Positions 35,590 to 46,929 of a stretch of 64,000 nucleotides of DNA are shown here, in pieces. A program made the translations under genes and the position numbers. Source of the DNA: Odobenus rosmarus divergens (Eukaryota > Chordata > Mammalia > Carnivora > Odobenidae); contig NW_004450398.1 of NCBI RefSeq assembly GCF_000321225.1, forward strand, positions 2,756,255-2,820,254, written 5' to 3'. Every line of letters starts with the position of its first letter. The stretch's first letter is position 1. A model generated the notes under the pieces. That model was not told the origin of the DNA. It saw only the letters and a program-made list of their open reading frames with translations, and searched no databases.

Positions 35590-35840
35590 TCCCGAAGCAC
35601 AGATGATGGCAGCCCTGGGAACAGGGCAGGCGGCGGCAATGGCCCCAGGCTCTGAAGTCACAGTCCAGATGCCCCCGATCACTGTTGGATCTTGGGCAAG
35701 TCACATGAGCTCCCTGTTTCTCAGCTGGTCGGACGAGGCTGATGATGGGCTTTTCCTTACAGAGTTGTCAGGGTGAGATGAGAAAAGGTAGGTCAGGGTG
35801 ATCACCGGGGCTCAAGAAATGTGGTTCTTATAGTTATTAA
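35590..35840 (+). repeat. MIR SINE fragment
   Basis: GGCTCTGAAGTCACAGTCCA, GATCTTGGGCAAGTCACATG, GTTTCTCAGCTGGTCGGACG and GAGTTGTCAGGGTGAGATGA fit MIR on the + strand. Confidence 0.6.
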
Positions 35841-36624
35841 TTAATTATTTAATAGTCATCACTGCAGCCCAGGGAGGACCGATGGATCCATCCCAAGAGC
35901 GTGTTCAAAAAATTAGTCATTATAAGTGAGCTCTTTTTTATGCTTTGCTGAATTTCCAAGTTTCTAATGTTGTATCATTCCAAAGTGGAGCCAAAGAAGA
36001 CAAAGGAAACACTATAAACTGTTGAGCTAATTACCAGGACACATCACTTCTAAGAGCACATAAAAAATTAAAAGTAAACCAAAGAGATAGAACTTCTCTC
36101 CATCCCTGGGGACCTGGCAGTACAAGGACTCTGGAGGACTGGGGATTAGAAGTGAACTTCTGAAGGAAATGGTGGCTCATTGTTCCAAAGACTTTCACTT
36201 TTAAATTCGAGGTTGAACAAGGATTGAGCTCTTCTCCCATTGGTTGAAGCTCAAGAGGAGAATGGAAGCAGATATGCGGGTTGTTCGTGGAAATAGCAGC
36301 GACCAAAACTCATCTCCATGAATTACCAGATCAGTGCTGGATTCCAAGACAGTTATCCATAAAGATATTAGATTATCCTGAGAGCAGTTATTATGGGAGA
36401 AAAAAAAAAAAAAACCAACTGCTCCAATGTGAGCTGTGTAACAATTAGGCAATTCTGAAATTTCAACTGAGAGGAATTTAATTAAGGCTCTAATAGCTGA
36501 TTAAACTTATTTTAGATCTGCTGGCAATTGCCACTGGTTACATAAGCAACCCGAGAAGAAAGATTTCCGTCTTTTACTTATGCCGTATTTAATCCTGCTG
36601 GTGGCCAGAGGTATGATCCATTCG

Positions 36625-36830
36625 GTGCTTCCCAAAATATGTTCCTCAGACCACCTAAGAGCAGAATGACCGAGGATCCTGGTTGAAAAGTCAAATTCCC
36701 AGCCCTCATCCCAGACCTACTGATGCAGACACTCTGAAGGTCTAGGAATCTGCATTCTTGATCAGCACCCCCGGGGAGAGGTTCTTACACCAAAGTTTCA
36801 CGATCCCACCAGCTTGGATAATTGCATTTA
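36625..36830 (+). repeat. hAT-type (MER3-like) DNA transposon relic
   Basis: GGTGCTTCCCAAAATATGTT, AATTCCCAGCCCTCATCCCA, GACCTACTGATGCAGACACT and GAATCTGCATTCTTGATCAG follow the order of MER3-like hAT elements. Confidence 0.65.
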
Positions 36831-38524
36831 AGACGAGGCATTCAAAAGAAGCTGATAATGTACCTCGTTGTTGAAAAGCAGCCTTGGTTTCACTCTGCCA
36901 GTGGCCATCGGAGGCCCCGTGGCCTCGAAGACGGGGTGGGTTTGATGCACACCACCCTTCAGCAGTATCTCTGTAGAAGCTTGTTTGTGTACACCACGCA
37001 GGAAAAAGCTGGTTCCGGTGTGACCTCTGGTTTCAGCAGACTCTAGCCATCTTGGACAAACTTTAGATGGGGTCTTGGTTTAAAACGGAAATCGCTGGTC
37101 TCCACTGCAAAGCGCTCCAGGTAGAGCACATTTCAACTTCCTTTCAGGCCATGGTCGTGACTCCAGCATCCTTGTTGTGATTTCCAGATCAATCAAGTTC
37201 AGATCTGCTTTTGGTTTCAAGCAGCAACCCCAAGACCCAAAATGACTCACGTGTAAAGCTGCATTAGATTTGCATGCAGAAGCAAGAAGTGATGCTAATC
37301 GATGGTGCTGTTTATGCTAGATATGGACATTAAATGATTTTAAATTCCCTTAATGGCCAGTTATCTCATGTCCTTTGGAAAACTTTATATTTCAGGTAGA
37401 GAGAAATTGGCCTCCTGTTTGTTTTGTTTTTCTCCCCAAATTCATCTTCCTGAAGAGTTAATTACACATATTTTCTCCAGCTTGGGAGTAAATCACTGCT
37501 TATTATCTGGAGTGAAATGCGTTCCGATGTTTCGCACACGCCAAGTGTTTGTTTTAAGGCCTCTTTGCCCCTTGGTTATGAAATGAGCTAAGCGGGGCCA
37601 GACAACCTGGAGCATAGGCAGTGTGAACTCTGCTCCCATTGTCAGTGTTAATAAATTTCCTCTCTGATTTTTAATTTAGCAATCCCTATTGTCTTGTCTC
37701 CAAGGAGAGGAGCCGAGTAAACAGGCTCCTCTCCTCTTTTAACTTGGAATTCTAAGTAAAAATGGAGGGTGTGCATCAGTCTGAACCACGTTCAATTCAG
37801 CAAATATTTATGGAGCTGACCAGTGGGTGAGTGCTATATGCTGCAGCCGATGGGGGTCACATGGTTGTGGAAACCGGGCCAGGCCAGCTCTTCAACAGAA
37901 CTATCGCTCAAGACAAACAGGTCTTCGGTCCCCATGCCCATACAGTCCTACAGTCCGTCTCTAAGTTCTCCTGATGGTACCACTTGGAGATCTCAAGTTC
38001 ATGCCGGCCTTACCAATGTGGTCCCATGTCCCGCTCATGCAGATGAACACAGCCGCCTCCCAGCCCATCACTCTGCCTTCAAAGTCTTCTGGCCGCAAAC
38101 CGTTTCTCTGCACAGCCTCGGGAAGAGGTCTTCTAATACATCAGGTTGATTTTGTCCCTCCCCTGATGAAAAGGACTCAATAATCCCGCCCTTGCCCCTC
38201 CACCCACTTCAGTTGCCCTAAGGATAAAGATGGAATGCCTTAGCAAGCCACACTCCAGCTCCGCTGGTCTGGCTCAGAGTCGGAAGTCACTTCCTGTTGG
38301 AAGCATCTTTTGGTCCCCTTCCAGAGCAGGAAGCTCTCTCTTCGGCAGCATCCTGTGCTCACTTCCAGCATGGCCATTATCTCTCTTTACTGCTATTGAG
38401 CTTTGACTTCTCTTCTCCAAGCAGAGTGGAAACTCTGAGGATAGGGGCCAGGCCTGCACTGTTCATGATTGCAGTCTCCACACCTCCTACAGTGCCTGCA
38501 ACAGTGTAAAGGACTAGATGCATG

Positions 38525-38800
38525 GGTTAAGCCCTGAATGAACAAGGGAGAGAAGTCAAGGGCAGGAGAGAATGTTCTGGAGGCACAGAAAATTCAGAAA
38601 TGCATTCCAGCTGGAGAGTTGGGCTCCATGGAAGAAGTGGTATTTGAGCTGGATCTGGGAAGCATGGGTAGGATTTCAGTTTGTGGAGGTGACAAGGGGA
38701 GGGGTTTGGGGTAGAAGGAACAGTGCAGGCGAAGGCAGGGAAGTGCGTGTGGAGCAGGGTGTGTTTGGTGAGAACTGAAAAGTGTATGCATTATTGTGGC
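38525..38800 (-). repeat. L2-like LINE fragment
   Basis: CATTCCAGCTGGAGAGTTGG, GGTATTTGAGCTGGATCTGG and GGAACAGTGCAGGCGAAGGC recall the reverse of an L2 segment also present near 61180-61330. Confidence 0.45.
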
Positions 38801-38804
38801 TTAG

Positions 38805-39075
38805 TATGGTGGGTGTGTAGAGGCGTGAGTGTGTGTGTGCAAGGTCTGCGTAGATGTGTAGTTGTGCATGTGTGGGTGGGTGTGAGGGTATATATGTCTA
38901 TTGTGAGTTTGAGTAGGTATGAGTGTATGTACAGGTGTGGGTTTGTCTTTGGGTTTATGTATAGATGCTTAGGTATTATGATAAATATCTGTACATATAT
39001 ACATAGATGAGTCTGTGTAGGTGTGAGAGTGTGTGTGTTTGGATGTGTACATGGGTGAGAGTGTGCCTAGGGTGT
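38805..39075 (+). repeat. TG-rich low-complexity tract
   Basis: About 270 bp of GTGTG, TGTGGGTG and TATGTGTA words without a clean unit. An eroded (TG)n microsatellite is the simplest reading. Confidence 0.8.
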
Positions 39076-40013
39076 CTGAGAGAGAGGAAAAGTGCCAGAA
39101 AGCAGAGAGCAGAGAATATGGTGAGATCGACTGGTTAGTGTAGGTTCCGTTCATGTTAAGGAGAATCGGCATGATTCTGTAAGGATTTGAGTAGGGGTTG
39201 ATGTATGACTTTGGTGTTTTGATGTGTTTTTTAGGGGTGGCTTAGGAGACCAGTTTTGAGGAGATTTTAATCGTCTCTTGTAAGCATGTCGTGAACAGAT
39301 CTAATAAAATCAAACACATCTCTTTGAAAGCCATGCCACAAACATCTATTAACCTTTTTCCAGCTGATTGTGGCCTCTGTGCCCTTTCTCTGCATTTACC
39401 CAGACATGAAGGGGTGAACATTAACATCTAACAGTTTGTGGAGATGGAAATTATCTCTGCTCTGAGAAAATAGTGGCTGAACATTTTGATAACTAATCAC
39501 TGCCCTTTCACAAAACATTTTCTAAGAGCTGAAGAGCAATTAGCTTTCTAAAGCCACTGCATTTAAATTTTATTAATAAAAACGGATAAAAAAATCATTA
39601 CAAAGTTAATTTCCCCTTTTTATAGTTCTTTTAAGAGAATCGCTTTTCTCCATCAGAGGTCAATTATTTTTCTTTGTCCTCAAAACCTCACTATTTTTGC
39701 TGAAAACACTCAAAGGTTTATCACCAAAATTCAGTTTATTTTGAAGGTAAAGATTTTTTTCCTCCTCCCACACACAGCCCATTTGGATGAGTTTGGGACT
39801 GTTTTTAATTTAAAAAAATTCATGATAGAGATAAAAATCATCTGCCTGCACCTATTTATTGTGTATGAAGTATTTATAAGAATTAAAATGGTGCTAAGAA
39901 TAGTGCCTAATACATACCAAGTGCCCAGTGAATGTCAACTTTAATTGTAAAAGCTCAAGCAGTGCCATTCAGATCTTATTGCTGTTTCCTATTGCTTAGC
40001 TCCGCAGCCTTTC

Positions 40014-40047
40014 TCTGATAGGTTCTTCTGTCTGATAGGTTCTTCTG
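40014..40047 (+). repeat. 17-bp perfect tandem duplication
   Basis: TCTGATAGGTTCTTCTG occurs twice back to back (40014-40030 and 40031-40047). Confidence 0.95.
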
Positions 40048-40454
40048 TCATGACCACCTATGCTAATCATCCCAAAGTCCCAGAGAAAACTCCTACTGGT
40101 TCAGTCTAGGTCACATGCACATTCCTGAGCCAATCACTGTGGCTCAGGGGCCAAATGCACCAATGTGCCAAGTAAGTGCCATGTGCCTCTTCTTGAAGTT
40201 GGAATCAGGGATCTCTACAAAGGAAAACCAACATGCTGTCACCAAAAACATGGAAAACTGATGACGGGTATGCAAACAGCAGAAGGCTGTTACAGAACCC
40301 TAGGGGGAAATGTGGAGATGGTGACTTGTGGCCAAAATCACTGATGAGGCGGGAAAAAAAGCTAACTCAGGTTAGTATCAAGAAATGTTTTTTTGAAAAA
40401 AAGAAAGAAATATTTTTATGGACTTAAAACATGAAATGATATGAACTCCCCTTT

Positions 40455-40640
40455 ATTTATTTTTTTAAAGATTTGTTTATTTATTTGAGAGAGAGAGAGA
40501 GCATGGGGAGGAGGGGCAGAGGGAGAAGGAGAGGGAGACTCTGCGCTGAGTGCAGAGCCCGACGATGTGGGGCTCCATTCCGTGACCCTGAGATCATGAC
40601 CTGAGCCGCTCAACTGAGTGCACCACCTGGGTGCCCCAAC
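40455..40640 (-). mobile_element. CAN SINE, minus orientation
   Basis: AAAGATTTGTTTATTTATTT, a (GA)n run, GAGTGCAGAGCCCGACGATG, CCTGAGATCATGACCTGAGC and CACCACCTGGGTGCCCC. Direct repeats ATGAACTCCCCTTT (40441-40454) and ATGAACTCACCTTT (40641-40654). Confidence 0.95.
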
Positions 40641-40689
40641 ATGAACTCACCTTTAAAAGTTTTTTTTTCGTTGATGTAAACCACAACAA

Positions 40690-41260
40690 AACAACAGCAT
40701 ATAGCACCTTACCCTGTGTTGGGCGTTCCTCCTTGCATTTTCCCTAGAATAACTGATTTAGTCCTCTCAGCAAAACTAGGAGTTATAGTACTGTCATCAT
40801 CCCATTTTTTCAATGATGGCATTGAAGCAGAAAGACAGCAAAGCACTACATCTAACCCTCGAACGGGGGGCTAAGGGCACCCACCCCCCACCCCGCACAG
40901 TTGAAAATCCACATATAACTTTCAGTTCCCCAAACACTTAACTTCTAATGGCCTCCTGTTGACTGAAACCCTTACTGAGGACATAAACAGCTGATTAACA
41001 CATATTGTGTATGCCCCATGTATTACGTGCTGTATTCCTCCAATAAAGTAAGCTAGGGAAAAGAAAATGTGATGAGGAAAATCACAAGGAAGAGAAAATA
41101 CATTTATGATACTGCACTATATAGTGTGAAGAATAACCACGGATAACTGGACCCGCGCAGTTCCAACCCGTGTGGTTCAGGGCTCAGCTGTCTGTCCAAG
41201 TGGCGCAGCTGGGATCTGAAGCCAGGACACCTGGCTCCAGAGTTCACAGTTTTGGCAACT
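40690..41260 (-). repeat. MIR SINE fragment, split by a DNA transposon relic
   Basis: Left part: TTAGTCCTCTCAGCAAAACT, ATCCCATTTTTTCAATGATG. Right part after 41190: GGCGCAGCTGGGATCTGAAG and CAGGACACCTGGCTCCAGAG. Together they form one MIR in reverse. Confidence 0.6.
40849..41190 (-). mobile_element. Tigger-like non-autonomous DNA transposon relic
   Basis: TAACCCTCGAACGGGGGG near the left end and CCCGTGTGGTTCAGGGCTCA at the right form imperfect inverted ends. Internal blocks GGCCTCCTGTTGACTGAAAC and ATTAACACATATTGTGTATG match a known mammalian MITE that I place with the TcMar-Tigger group from memory. Confidence 0.65.
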
Positions 41261-41367
41261 CTGCTACTCTGTCTCTCTCAGAGTATATCTGCTTTTTTAA
41301 AAAAATTCCCTCTTTTGAATTCAGAAAAAAAAATAATAAGCTTTGTCTTTTAGAATAGTTTTAATGA

Positions 41368-41519
41368 GGGGCGCCTGGGTGGCTCAGTTGGTAAAGCATC
41401 TGCCTTCGGCTCAGGTCATGATCGCAGGGTCCTGGGATCAAGTCCCATGTAGGGCTCCCTGCTTGTGCTCTCTCTTTCTCTCTGACAAAGAAAATCTTTT
41501 TTAAAAATTAAAAAAGAAA
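41368..41519 (+). mobile_element. CAN SINE, plus orientation, 3' shortened
   Basis: Head GGGGCGCCTGGGTGGCTCAG, GGGTCCTGGGATCAAGTCCC, GGGCTCCCTGCTTGTGCTCT, a short CT run and an A-rich end. Direct repeats TAGAATAGTTTTAA (41351-41364) and TAGAATAGCTTTAA (41520-41533). The middle of the CT region is shorter than in other copies. Confidence 0.95.
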
Positions 41520-41533
41520 TAGAATAGCTTTAA

Positions 41534-42060
41534 ATTTACAGAGAGGTTGTGAAGGCAGAGTACGGCGAGTTCTCATACGCCTCATGCCCAGCTTCTCTGA
41601 TTACTAACGCCTGACATTAGCGCGGCGTTTCTCCCATTCCAGGAACGGGTATTGATACGTGGTTGTTAATTAATGCCCGTGCTTTATTCAGATCTCCCTG
41701 GTTTTTATCTAATGTCTTTTTCCTGTGCCATCCTGCTATCTCATCCAGGACACCCCACTACATTTAATCACAGGGTCTCCTTAGGGTCCTCTTGGCTGTG
41801 ACAGTTTCCCAGCTTTTCCTTATATTCTGATGACCTTCCCAGTGTTGAGGAGTTTCGGTCAGCTCTTTTCTAGGATGCCCCTAAATTGGGATATTTCTGA
41901 TATTTTTCTTACAATTAGACCGAGGTTATGTGTTTTGGGAGTGTCATCATATCGTATCAAGGGGACATACTAACAAAAGGACCTATCCCTGTTGGTACTG
42001 ACCTTAATCATCTGGCCGAGGTGGTGTTTGTCAGATTTCTACATTATCAAAGTTTTCTCC
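41534..42060. repeat. Old L1M-type non-coding fragment
   Basis: The ordered blocks CTTTATTCAGATCTCCCTGG, CACAGGGTCTCCTTAGGGTC, GTGACAGTTTCCCAGCTTTT, GACCTTCCCAGTGTTGAGGA and GATCATCTGG-like CTTAATCATCTGGCCGAGG recall an L1M untranslated region common in mammals. Ends with a T20 run near 42080. Orientation not resolved. Confidence 0.5.
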
Positions 42061-42139
42061 TTTTTTTTTTTTTTTTTTTTGCCCCAGCAAAAACTTCTAG
42101 TTGCATTTCCTCACTGACTTAAAAACAAGTCCTGGGTTC

Positions 42140-42270
42140 AGATTCTGATTCTCCCACTCTCAAGCCATGGGGACTGAACAAGCTGCTTAAACCCCATGCC
42201 TCAGTCCCCTCATCTATGAAATGGGGTAATAATGGTATAATATCTTATTCATCAGTCTATTTTTAGAATT
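42140..42270 (+). repeat. MIR SINE fragment
   Basis: GGACTGAACAAGCTGCTTAA, CCTCAGTCCCCTCATCTATG and AAATGGGGTAATAATGG follow MIR on the + strand. Confidence 0.65.
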
Positions 42271-42323
42271 ACACAAATTAATATTTAAACCTCCCAGAAT
42301 AGTGGAAACAGAAAGACTTATTT

Positions 42324-42324
<1 letters not shown>

Positions 42325-42371
<47 letters not shown>

Positions 42372-42634
42372 TTTCTTTCTTTCTTTCTTTCTTTCTTTCT
42401 TTCCTTCTTTCCTTCTTTCCTTCTTTCTTTCATTCTTTCCTTATTTTATTTTAATTAAATTTTATTTATTTTAGAGAGAGCATGAGCAGGAGAGGGAGAG
42501 GGAGAGAGAATCCCAAGCAGACTCTGCAGTTAGTGTAGAGCCCAATGTGGGGCTCGATCTCACGACCCTGAGATCACGACCTGAGCCAAAATCAAGAGTT
42601 GGACAGTCAACCGACTGCACCACCCAGGCGCGCC
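42325..42634 (-). mobile_element. CAN SINE with its tail expanded into a (TTTC)n microsatellite
   Basis: A (CTTT)n tract of about 110 bp (42325-42435) grades through CCTT units into TTTATTTATTTTAGAGAGAG, followed by GACTCTGCAGTTAGTGTAGA, CACGACCCTGAGATCACGAC and CACCACCCAGGCGCGC. Direct repeats CAGAAAGACTTATTTT (42309-42324) and CAGAAAGATTTATTTT (42635-42650) enclose both parts, showing that the microsatellite is the SINE tail. Confidence 0.95.
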
Positions 42635-42739
42635 CAGAAAGATTTATTTTTAAGTCTATAAGGTGGACACTATTATTTACCTTTAAAATATGAAGAAATC
42701 AAATTTAATAGAGGAAGATAGAGATTACACAGTGGTCTG

Positions 42740-42965
42740 AGTTTTTACTGGCCAGATTTAAATTCCTGCTTTGACCTTTATACTATGACCTGAGCAAGAC
42801 ACCTCATCTTTTTGGGCCTCAATTTACCACCCAGCAATAAGGATAGTCATTGTTCCCCACCTCCTGGAGTTGTTTTGAGAATTGAGTTGGATAATTCATG
42901 ATAAAGTCTCAGTGCTGGAAACATAAAGTAAAGCGCCTGGTAAACGTTCACGATTGACTTTATCA
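42740..42965 (+). repeat. MIR SINE fragment
   Basis: CTGCTTTGACCTTTATACTA, GAGCAAGACACCTCATCTTT, CACCTCCTGGAGTTGTTTTG and AAGCGCCTGGTAAACGTTCA follow MIR on the + strand. Confidence 0.65.
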
Positions 42966-43554
42966 TCATTGTCCGAGTTACCCCAGCTAGGGCTTGGCCA
43001 AGTCAGGATTTGAACCCACACCCCTGTGTACAGAATGAGCAAGAGTCAGCTTGGAGGGAAGCTTCAGATCTGAGCACCACTGGCTTCTGTGCAGCAGAGA
43101 GCTCCCAACCAAGACGGCTCTGGTGACCTCATTCTTTCTTCTTGGTCTTCCAGCTTGGTTCTCAGAACCATCCTATCTTCTTCAGAGCTAGGCATGTCAT
43201 TTCCCTGGCCTCTGCTGGCACATGGCCACTCTCCTGAATTAAACATCAAGTTGTGAAGTGTGCTGCCTTCATTGAGCCCTTTCTAATGATCTATCCATTG
43301 CCCTGATCCCAGTAAGGAGTGAGCTGGGAGGGCAACTTTTCTTGAACATTGTATAGAACCTTGGGTCTCAAAGACCTTAGAGATTATCTGGTCTACCCTC
43401 ACCCCACCCCCATCTCTGTTACGGGTGAGGAGACTGAGACCCAAGGAGATTAAAGGTCAAAGGTAAGTTGTCATGGGAACTCAGCCGGTGCTTCTGCTGC
43501 AGAGGCTCACCGTTTTCCCAAAGAGAGGCTTAATAGATGTTGAATTAATGGTAA

Positions 43555-43805
43555 TAGTGCCCCATATGGAGAACTTGCTGTGCGCCCAGAACTGTGTATT
43601 CAATTCAGGGATGTTTGCCATCCTTGGCTTGCTTATAACTCTCACAACGACGTAACGAAATTGAAATACTTTCATGTGATGGTTGGAGAAACTGATGTTC
43701 AGAAAGGTTATGTGACTTGCCCAAGGTCACACAGCCAAGGGCACTGGTGGGATTTGAACCTGTCTGACTCCGAAGCTCATGTTACTAATGATTCTAAATC
43801 CTTTC
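43555..43805 (-). repeat. MIR SINE, well preserved
   Basis: GGAGAACTTGCTGTGCGCCC, GGAGAAACTGATGTTCAGAA, GACTTGCCCAAGGTCACACA and GGTGGGATTTGAACCTGTCT match MIR in reverse with good conservation of the core. Confidence 0.8.
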
Positions 43806-44711
43806 CCTCTGTTCCATGTGAGGGAGAGAAGAGAGGGGTCCTGTAGGGCTGAGGCTGATCCCTGGAAAGTCGATGGATCAATATGTGCCCATATCCAACA
43901 CACACGCTCAAGTGCACCTTCCAGTCCCAGTCACATGGAGATCTAACTGGAAGTTTAGCAAGGCCTCCCGGAATTCCATTTTCCCTATGAGCACCAGAAA
44001 TAGGACCACGTGTTCAACCAAGACCATTATCACTTTACTTGCTCTGATGCCTTGGAAACTTACCCCAGGAGGAAATGTGGTGCAGCCTGGGAATGCACTA
44101 ACTTCTCTGGGGCAGGCGGGACCTGCTGATCTAAAGTTACAGACTCTGCCCTGTGGTGTGTGCACGATTCTGGAGGGGATTGGGAGCCAGAGGAAGGTCC
44201 AGTTTAGAGAATAGCAGGACAGTCACCATCAGCTCAAAATAGAAGCAGGGAGAGAGATTGCTGGCTATGGTCCTCAGAGGGCATGGGGTTCTTCTGTCTT
44301 AGACACGACCTTTAGAGAAAGGCACATGGAGCATTTCTGTGCCCGTTTAGTGCCTGGGGATACCGAGGTGAGCAGAGATGGTGTGACTGAAGTTTCTTCT
44401 CAATTCATGGTTTATTCCATTGAAGCTTGCCGTCCTCTTGAACCCTTCAGAGTGACCAGAGCCCCTTTTAAATTGGCGTTGACATGATGGTCTTGGCTCC
44501 GTCTGGAACATGTAATATAGTCACTCTCAATGGCTCTGTGTCTGGGGGGCCGAATTTGAAGTGAAGCATGAGCGAGGGAGAGAACAGAGGTTTTCGTACT
44601 TCAGTTTTATGCTTAGGGTGCAAGATCCCATAGTTGAGGCCAATATGGACACATCGATCAGTCTGCTAGTATGTTCTGACTCACGGACATTTTTAAAAAT
44701 TCAGGTCACGA

Positions 44712-44805
44712 GTTCCTTCATTCCATCAATAACTGTCCATTAAGTCCCTCCTTGTGCCAGGCCCTGAGTTAGAAGCTGCGGACCTTGAAACCAACTGGTG
44801 TCTGC
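44712..44805 (-). repeat. L2 LINE 3' end fragment
   Basis: CATTCCATCAATAACTGTCC and CCTTGTGCCAGGCCCTGAGT follow the L2 3' end in reverse. Confidence 0.55.
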
Positions 44806-45109
44806 ATAAAATCTCTCCTAGACGGGGAATCCTAATCTAATCAGCGAAACACATAGCTCGTTGAGATATAATGTTATTAAGCAAATAGAGATTAGATATT
44901 TAAATCGAATTAAGGATTTATGAATGAAATGTTACCATGTCTGGGAGTTCCTTCACTGTGATACAGGAGAAGTGGGTGGCAATATAAACGAAACAAGATT
45001 GGCCATGAGTTAGTAATTATTGCAGCTACATAATGGGAACATGGAGATTCATTATACTGTTTCACTTTTGTAGGAGTTTAAAATTTTTCATCATGAAAGA
45101 GAAGACAAA

Positions 45110-45615
45110 GATTCACTGAGGGAGCACAGAGCTTCCTCCTTCAGACAGGTTACATATGGACATATATCCCTGGTCACTTTCATCCAGCCTTTCCCTCCTG
45201 GCCAACAAACTGGATGAACTCGTAGGGTAAATCTCAGCTCCTTACGAGGACCTGCAAAGCTTTGCATCATCCAACCCCTTGCCTTCATGGGGTGCTTTCC
45301 CTTCCCTTCGCTCCCACAGCCCCTCACCCACTCATCTTGGGATTTCCCCTCTCCACTCAAATGCCACCTCCTCAGGGAAGCCCTCTGTGATTTCTTTCCC
45401 CCGTCTGCTCTCTTAGACCCATTGTTTTCTTTCTTCCACCCAGCTTGTATGATGTGTTTTTGTGTGACTGTTGGACTCAGGTCTCTTCCCAATTAGCGTA
45501 AAAATTCCATGCAGGGAAAAAGTTCATTGCACGTTCTCCAGCCTCTTTGGTGCCTAATTCCATGCTTGACACCTAGTGGACACTCCATAAATACTTAGGG
45601 AGCGAATGAATCTCT
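45110..45615 (+). repeat. L2 LINE 3' fragment
   Basis: GACCTGCAAAGCTTTGCATC, CACTCAAATGCCACCTCCTC, GGGAAGCCCTCTGTGATTTC and GACACCTAGTGGACACTCCA, then AAATACTTAGGGAGCGAATG: the L2 3' order on the + strand, relatively complete. Confidence 0.75.
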
Positions 45616-46439
45616 CTTCATTCTGTCTACAAGTGCTGGACTGACTCAGAGCCCCTTGTGAAAATGCACAGAGGAGGGGAAAGTCTCTTTTCCCCATGTG
45701 GTATATAGAATCCTGGAGCGGGGATTTGGGGACTTGGGGATTTGGCTCTGTTCAAGTTTTTCCACCCACCACTTGCTTCCACCCTCCTCGGCCGACCCAC
45801 TGGGTGCTTACTTAGACATGGGAAGGGAGAGCGTAACTTAGGGGAGACTTGGGGAGTTACTACACTCCAGGAACCCATAAACCTTTGCTGCCTCTCTTCC
45901 CAGGAGTGAGTCTTGGATGGGAACCTTCGCCTGACTTCACGGTGTAGGGTACAGTGATGTGGCCAATGACATCACCAAAGATAGTGCTGGCTAAATGGTC
46001 TTTGCCTTAATTTATGTTTCCTGGGGCTTTCCGGGAGCTGTCTCTGCAGGGGAGGAAGGGTCTTTGAGCTATAACGAATGCAAAATCTGGATGACTTAAT
46101 AAAAGCACCTTTGGGTTCACACAGCCCTGTGGTATGGCTCTGGTTCCACGGCTTCCCAGCTGCATTTGGACAGGTTATATGTCTCTGTGCTTCCGTTCTC
46201 TGAACTGCAGAGTTGGAAGAATAATCCTTACCCTTGGGATTTGTGGTTATCAAAGTCACTGGTGATATATACATTTCCTGATGACACAAGAGTGCTCAAA
46301 AGTGACACTGTTATAATGATAGCATCAAAGAGCTGTGGTGGACAGGTGCAGAGTTCTATATTACTAGGGAAGGCAGGTATGCCCTTACAGATTAGGTGAT
46401 ATTTGAGCTAAGTCTTAAATGTGAACTACAACAATAATA

Positions 46440-46690
46440 AAATAATGGCAGCTACCATGTATGTTACACGCTAAGTTCTGTGCTCAATGCTTCCTAAACA
46501 TTTTGCCTCATCGGAAGCTCACTACAGTCCTTAAGGGCATGTCCTGTTGCTATCTGCATTTTGTAGATAACGTAAAACTCAGGTTAAGTCACTTTCCCGA
46601 GGCCACTCAGCTAAATGGGTGAAGCCCGGATCAGCACTTAGTTCTCCGTGACTCCAAAAGCCATTCTCTTACCAGCTGAACTACCCAGCC
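46440..46690 (-). repeat. MIR SINE
   Basis: GCAGCTACCATGTATGTTAC, GCATTTTGTAGATAACGTAA, GTCACTTTCCCGAGGCCACT and GCCATTCTCTTACCAGCTGA follow MIR in reverse. Confidence 0.75.
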
Positions 46691-46929
46691 TCTCTCGAAG
46701 GTTTGAGTTTTCCGAGAGAAGTGGAAAGAAAAGGAACTGAGGTAACATGTCCCAAAAGGAAAAGCTTGGCTATCTCTTTTTTTCTAAGTTGCATATTTAT
46801 TATTATTAGTTTAGTCTTTTGATGGTTCCAAGAAGTCAGGAACCATTCAGTTTTATCCATCATCGCTCCCAGGCTGGTATCAGCACATAGTTGGTGTTTA
46901 ATAAATCTGCATTGAGTGAATGAGCAATT

